Of a DNA stretch of 64,000 nt, positions 59,201 to 64,000 are shown one piece after another. The position numbers and the translations under genes were made by a program. This DNA is from Microcebus murinus (taxonomy: Eukaryota > Chordata > Mammalia > Primates > Cheirogaleidae), in contig NC_134117.1 in NCBI RefSeq assembly GCF_040939455.1, forward strand, positions 30,373,501 to 30,437,500, read 5' to 3'. The notes below the pieces were generated by a model. That model did not search any database, was not told where the DNA came from, and saw only the letters and a program-made list of their open reading frames with translations. The stretch's first letter is position 1, and every line of letters begins with the position of its first letter.

Positions 59201-60040
59201 TTCTGGCTTGTCAGGTTTCCATTGAGAAATCTGTTGTGATTCTGATGGATTTCCCCTTTTAGGCCAGTTGTTGCTTACATCTAGCTGCTTGTAGAATTTT
59301 CTCTTTCATTTTGACTTTAGCCAAGTTGATTACTATCTGTCTTGGAGATGTCCTATTTGCTATGAATCTTCCTGGAATTCAATAACCGTCTTGTATCTGG
59401 ATGTCTAGATCTCTCTTGAAACTATGGAAATATTCATCCATAATTCCCTCAAATAGATTTTCCATGTTTTTAGTGCTTTCTTCTTCTCCCTCTGGGATAC
59501 TTATAATTTGTATATTTGTTCACTTTGCATAGTACCACATCTCTCTAAGGGATTGCTCCGCCTTTGTTTTTCTCTTCTCTGCCTCTTTAAATGATTGGGT
59601 TAGGACAACATCTTGTCATCAACCTCTGAGATTCTTTTATCTTCTTGGTTTATTCTGTTACTGAAACTTTCTGTTATGTTTTGAAAATCCCCAAATGACT
59701 CTTTCATTTCTTTAAGTTCTTTTATAACTTTCCTAATTTTGTCTAGTTCTTTAGTTAGTAACATTTTCGTTAATTTCCATAAATATTTGTGGGGCTTCTT
59801 TTTGTTAGTTTTTAACTTTCTTTTCAATTCCATTCATCTTATTTGCCATGCATTTTTTGAATTCCATTTCTGTTATTTCAACAATTTCTTTGTAGTTGGA
59901 GTTCATTTCTGTAGCTACATTGTGAACCCTTGGGAGTGTTGGTCTGTTTTATTTTATTTTTCATGTTACCAGTGTTCTTTGGCTGGTTTCCTCTCATTTG
60001 AGACCTCTTTTCTCAACTCAGGCCTACTCTCTATACTCTG
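56281..60040 (-). mobile_element. Antisense L1 (ORF2 reverse transcriptase to ORF1)
   Basis: On the minus strand, ORF1 relic and coiled-coil-like text lie at about 59000-59850, the endonuclease at 57900-58950 with an Alu inside, the linker and RT start at 57386-58027, and RT with [15 protein letters not shown] (decayed FADD) at about 56400-56480. The 3' end is missing beyond the RT region. The right edge is uncertain (about 59900-60050). Confidence 0.83.
58275..58614 (-). mobile_element. Alu, antisense, nested in antisense L1
   Basis: A T run, gagacagagtctcgcttttgttgcccag, and an end in cacagcgcccggcc. It is flanked by catctttg (58267-58274 and 58615-58622). The L1 endonuclease text resumes directly after it (tttcttcactttttttgatttg). 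Confidence 0.96.
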
Positions 60041-60609
60041 CTACTATCTCCATACTGAGGTAATGTGTATACACATCTGTAATGTGTATATGATAATCCT
60101 GCATACAACTGACATGACATTTGAATGAATCAATAACTGAAAAGACACATAAATGTTAACACAAGAGTTTTTGAATATATGTGTGTCTATATGATTATTT
60201 CTCTGGTCTGTGATGTATGTGTGTATGTGTATGTTTGTGTACATGTCCACATGTGAGATTGAAGGGTAAGGATTAAAGAAAGAGATACCAGAGCATGCCC
60301 GGAGAAATCATTGAGACTAAGGATGATGAGGATGGGATAATGGCATTCCCATTTATATGTGAATAAAATTTTCCCTTGCATGGATTTACCTCTTATAATT
60401 CCTTATTTTGGAGAAATTATTTTGTATTCTTTTCCTTGATCAAAATTCTTTCTTAGTAGTAGAGAGAAAAGGAAGCAAATTCTGCAGTCTCATGTTATGA
60501 CCTTGTGGCATTTGAAAGGAGGAAGAGGATCATTGATGATTGAGCTCAAGGAAAACCCAGAGATTTGAAGAGGAGTTTAAAATAATGAAGGATAATATTT
60601 TTGGCAATC
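60041..60609. other. Intergenic DNA, no gene seen
   Basis: Unassigned AT-rich sequence with a weak TG/TA-rich stretch (about 60178-60250). Confidence 0.6.
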
Positions 60610-60621
60610 TTTTCTCATCCC

Positions 60622-60956
60622 TTTTTTTTTTTTTTTTGAGACAGAGTCTCGCTTTGTTGTCCAGGCTAGAGTGAGTGCCGTGGTGTCAGCCTAGCTCACA
60701 GCAACCTCACACTCCTGGGCTAGAGCGATCCTTCTGCCTCAGCCTCCCGAGTAGCTGGGACTACAGGCATGCGCCACCATGCCCGGCTAATTTTTTTTAT
60801 ATACATATCAGTTGGCCAATTAATTTCTTTCTATTTATAGTAGAGACAGGGTCTCGCTCTTGCTCAGGCTGGTTTTGAACTCCTGACCTTGAGCAATCCG
60901 CCCGCCTCGGCCTCCCAGAGAGCTAGGATTACAGGCGTGAGCCACCGCGCCCGGCC
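60622..60956 (-). mobile_element. Alu, antisense
   Basis: A reverse Alu with the strepsirrhine-type middle segment. The target-site duplication is ttttctcatccctt (from 60610 on the left, repeated directly after the element from 60958). Confidence 0.96.
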
Positions 60957-60971
60957 TTTTTCTCATCCCTT

Positions 60972-62505
60972 TAACAATGTTGGTCTCCAGTAATTTTTTG
61001 AAACATTTAAATGACTATCAATTCTAATGAGATCATTTTATCTGAGTCAGGTAAGGTTTGAATTGCTAAAAACACAAGGAACACATGTTTTTAACCTATG
61101 AAGAGGAGGACAGTAGATATTTTGCAGAGTTCAACTTCTTCAGATCTTTTCAGAGCCAAAATTGTAACCACATAGTCATGCATGATTCCTTGAAAGGGCT
61201 ACTTTGCAAGAGGGAATGCAAGTGGAACTCGTTTTGCAGGACTGATGCTGTGCCATTAGGCTTCTAGGATGTTGCATGGGCTAAAAGTAAAGCCTAGTGT
61301 CCTGAGTCAATATTTTTTCACCTAAGTTTCTTTTCCATATAAATAGAATATGCATTTACTATAGATTAACATTTTTAAAGAAGAAAAAAATTCACTGATA
61401 ACTTAATACTAAGAGATAATAATGGTTAACATTTTAATATAGCTGTTTTCTTTTAATTACTTTTATGAATATGTGTATGAACAAAAAAATGAATTTTAAA
61501 TACATTTAGCTTTGTAAAAATTCCCTTCTTCACTTAACATCGTATAAGAATGTTTCACTCTCTTCTTGCCCTATCATTTAGATTTTCAATCTCTGCCTTT
61601 TTTATATATTCCTTTTTATCTGCCTTCCTAAACATGTGGAATCTAGGTATTCTGTTTTATTAATATTTTTCTTTTCATGAATTCAGTTCTCTGTGTAATT
61701 TGTAGGTTTGCTTTTATCGATTACTTTTTTCCCCTCATTACTGGTCATATTTTCCCCTTGCTTGCATACGTGGTAATTTTTCTTTGGATGCAAACTATTG
61801 CAATTTTAGGTCAAGGCTGCAGAATATTTGTATGTTCTTGTATTTCTGTGTGTGCTTCGAGGTGTAGTTAAGCTACTTGAAAATGTTTCATCCTTCCACA
61901 AATTGTGTTTAAGTTTATTGGGGGTACTAGAGTAGCTGTTAGCTTAGGTTTATTTTGCTCTACTGCTGAGACAATATGCTTCTGAGTACTCTACCTGTGC
62001 ATTAGGAGGTTTTTCATGCTGGATGACAGGGAGTATCACTGACATTGTGTGAGCCTCTGGCATTGTTCCTTCTGCTCCTTCCAGGGGGTTATATCCTTGA
62101 CCTCAGATAATTTCCTCACACACGTAAGCCCATTGATACTAGGCTGAAGATGTGAGGGAAGTCTCTGAAAAAACTCAGAATTCTCTTTGTGCAATTCCTC
62201 TGCTCTTCTATAATCTTCCCTGTGAATTCCAGCTGCCTAGACCTCCCAACATTCCCAGCCTCTTGATTTCCTCAATTCAGTAAAACCACCAGATTCATCA
62301 GAGAATCCCTTCCCTGCATGAAACTGACAAACTCTCTGTAGTCTGCAAGCTAGGGCAATTATGAGTCTCAGCTAGTTTGTTTCTTCTCTTTGTGGTCACT
62401 GTCCTGTGCTGGCTGAAATCCAGTGTGTGAAAATTGTTTCACATATTTTGTAGTTTTTAGTTGTTTCAAGCAAGACAGTAATTATGGTTTCATATAATAG
62501 TTGTT
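60972..62505. other. Intergenic DNA, no gene seen
   Basis: 1.5 kb without recognisable coding sequence or transposon. Short open frames here have no protein-like features. Confidence 0.6.
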
Positions 62506-62840
62506 TCTTTCTTTCTTTTTTTTTTTGAGGCAGAGTCTCACTCTGTTGCCCCGTCTAGAGTATCATGGTGTCAACCTAGCTCACAGCAATCTCAAATTCC
62601 TGGGCTCAAGTGATCCTTCTGCTTCAGCCTCCCGAGTAGCTGGGACTACAGGCATGTGCCACCATGCCCAGCTAATTTTTTCTATGTATTTTTAGTTGAC
62701 CAATTAATTTCTTTCTATTTTTAGTAGAGATGGGGTCTCACTCTTGCTCAGGCTGATTTTGAACTCCTGACCTTGAGCGATCCACCTGACTCGGCCACCC
62801 AGAGTGCTAGGATTACAGGCATGAGCCACTGTGCCTGGCC
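62506..62840 (-). mobile_element. Alu, antisense, more diverged
   Basis: It starts in an impure T/TTTC run (about 62497-62526), reads gaggcagagtctcactctgttgcc and ends gtgcctggcc. It has more substitutions than the other three Alus. I could not find a clear target-site duplication. Confidence 0.94.
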
Positions 62841-63478
62841 AGTCTTATAGACTGGAAACTAAAGTAGAGATTTAAACTCAGACTGTAGTATTTTCTTTCT
62901 CAGAAAGCTTCACATAGCCTGGAAAAGGCTTTATGGTAAACCTTTATGATTTAAAGTATTGAAAAATCTGGATCTGTAACTTTTCAAGATTTCTAAAAAA
63001 TAATTAGTAAAACCATTTACAAAGAAATATCTTCTTTTATTATTTTGCAATTGTCCTTTTCAAACAAAGTCACTTCCAAATGAAACTTGGATTTAAGATT
63101 ACAAATTTCAAATATTCTTTTGGGGAAAAATATTTTTTCTCTGTAATCCCAACCTAAAAATAAACTCATTCATTTTCCTATCTCTCTTCTGTTCTTATCC
63201 CTTAGTGCACCAACTTGATAATTAAAATATGTGTCACTTATATTTAGCTTTCTTGATTGAAACATTCCTAACCCTACTTTTCCTACTGCATGAATGAATA
63301 TATGTGAATTTAAGGTACTACATTCATGGTTTAAAATTTATTCACAGTAATATCATAGCGTTTCATATATCAAAAGTTGTATTATTTACTTCATTATTTA
63401 CACTTATGTCCACATGTATGTATAGATGTGTATGTATGTCTTTACCTATATGTTGTCTTTAAAATGTATTCCAGATGA
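62841..63478. other. Intergenic DNA, no gene seen
   Basis: AT-rich, unassigned sequence ending in an A run (63479-63491). Confidence 0.6.
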
Positions 63479-63491
63479 AAAAAAAAAAAAA

Positions 63492-64000
63492 GAAAGGAAG
63501 TGGGGGAAAAATGGGAGAATAGGGTTGACCTCTTGACTCTCGGCTCTTGGGATGAGGGGTGAAGAGGACAGACGACCACATGCAGGCCATCTGCACCTAC
63601 TCTGGAGCAGATTCACAGGACTGCAAAGAGACACTGGGATATGGAAATCGTGGACAACAATTAAAGGTGAACCAAAATTCTTTCTCAAAATCCAGGCAGT
63701 TGGAAATATAGTGGGGAGGGAGTGCGCCCACGCGTCAGCCACCCCACATGCTTGCCAGAGGAGGCATCTCTTCTCCCCCACACAGGGAGACGATACCTTC
63801 CCCACTGGTCCCCATGCCCACGCAGGCAGGAAACTGCCTGAAGTTGATGGGAGGTAGCAACATGGGCAGATGAGCGGTTTGGAGGGGAGTCTGAAGCAGG
63901 CAGCATTTTGAATTCTACACAGCACCCCACTGAAGCAGAGGGGAGTGCAGGAGGGGTCTGAACCCAGCACCCACTCCTTAGCCCCGCCGCCCAGCCCCCC
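63492..64000 (+). mobile_element. GC-rich stretch, possibly the 5' UTR of an L1 cut by the window end
   Basis: Base composition changes sharply after the A run. The opening gggggaaaaatgggagaatagg recalls the aagatggcngaatagg beginning of many L1 5' UTRs. The rest is GC-rich with no convincing protein on either strand, as L1 leaders are. A CpG-rich unrelated sequence is the alternative. Confidence 0.4.

Noticed and set aside
63446..63970. Minus-strand open frame of 174 codons, and a plus-strand frame at 63552-63857
   Set aside because: The region is GC-rich and both strands are open by composition. The minus frame ends in a lysine/phenylalanine run from the A tract, and no domain or splice structure is visible.

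Overview
The window is nuclear DNA of a primate, most probably a strepsirrhine (lemur or loris group). The four Alu elements carry the long middle segment with the ttggccaattaatttcttt block and the gtctcgctcttgctcag block that are typical of strepsirrhine Alus. The L1 elements end in a G-rich 3' UTR followed by cccccataatatgctgaaataaa. There is no bacterial or viral gene organisation. Most long open frames here are relics of L1.

Layout. (1) 1-12791 is a stack of nested, sense-oriented L1 elements. A young L1 (3917-8187) sits in an older L1 (1954-10062), which sits in a still older L1 (1447-1953 plus 10063-12791). Target-site duplications at both levels prove the order. (2) 12791-14669 is upstream DNA with a DR1/HNF4-like site and a perfect inverted repeat close to the start codon. 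(3) 14670-39243 is one complete nine-exon cytochrome P450 gene of the CYP2C subfamily on the + strand. All splice sites are GT-AG, exon sizes total 1473 bp, and the product is 490 residues with intact ExxR and heme-cysteine motifs. Its introns hold sense and antisense L1 pieces, an MTHFS processed pseudogene, a small hAT-type DNA transposon, one Alu and a nearly body-less poly(A) insertion. (4) 33770-41710 (intron 7 to 3' flank) is duplicated in tandem at 42926-56280. The second copy lost exon 8, kept an open but degenerate exon 9 (53643-53824), and was invaded by a nearly full-length L1 (43378-49752) and a second L1 (about 52340-53350). (5) 56281-64000 is a long antisense L1 with an Alu inside it, two more antisense Alus, undistinguished intergenic DNA, and a GC-rich stretch at the right edge that may be the beginning of another L1.

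Only one gene appears able to make a conventional protein: the CYP2C monooxygenase, a membrane-anchored endoplasmic-reticulum enzyme expected to oxidise drugs, fatty acids or other lipophilic substrates with electrons from P450 reductase. Everything else is transposon relic, pseudogene or noncoding DNA. I found no evidence of a new biological system. The most useful observations are the proline next to the I-helix threonine of the P450, the degenerate but open duplicate last exon, the L1 with an apparent 3' transduction, and the pair of related direct-orientation L1s that flank the P450 gene.
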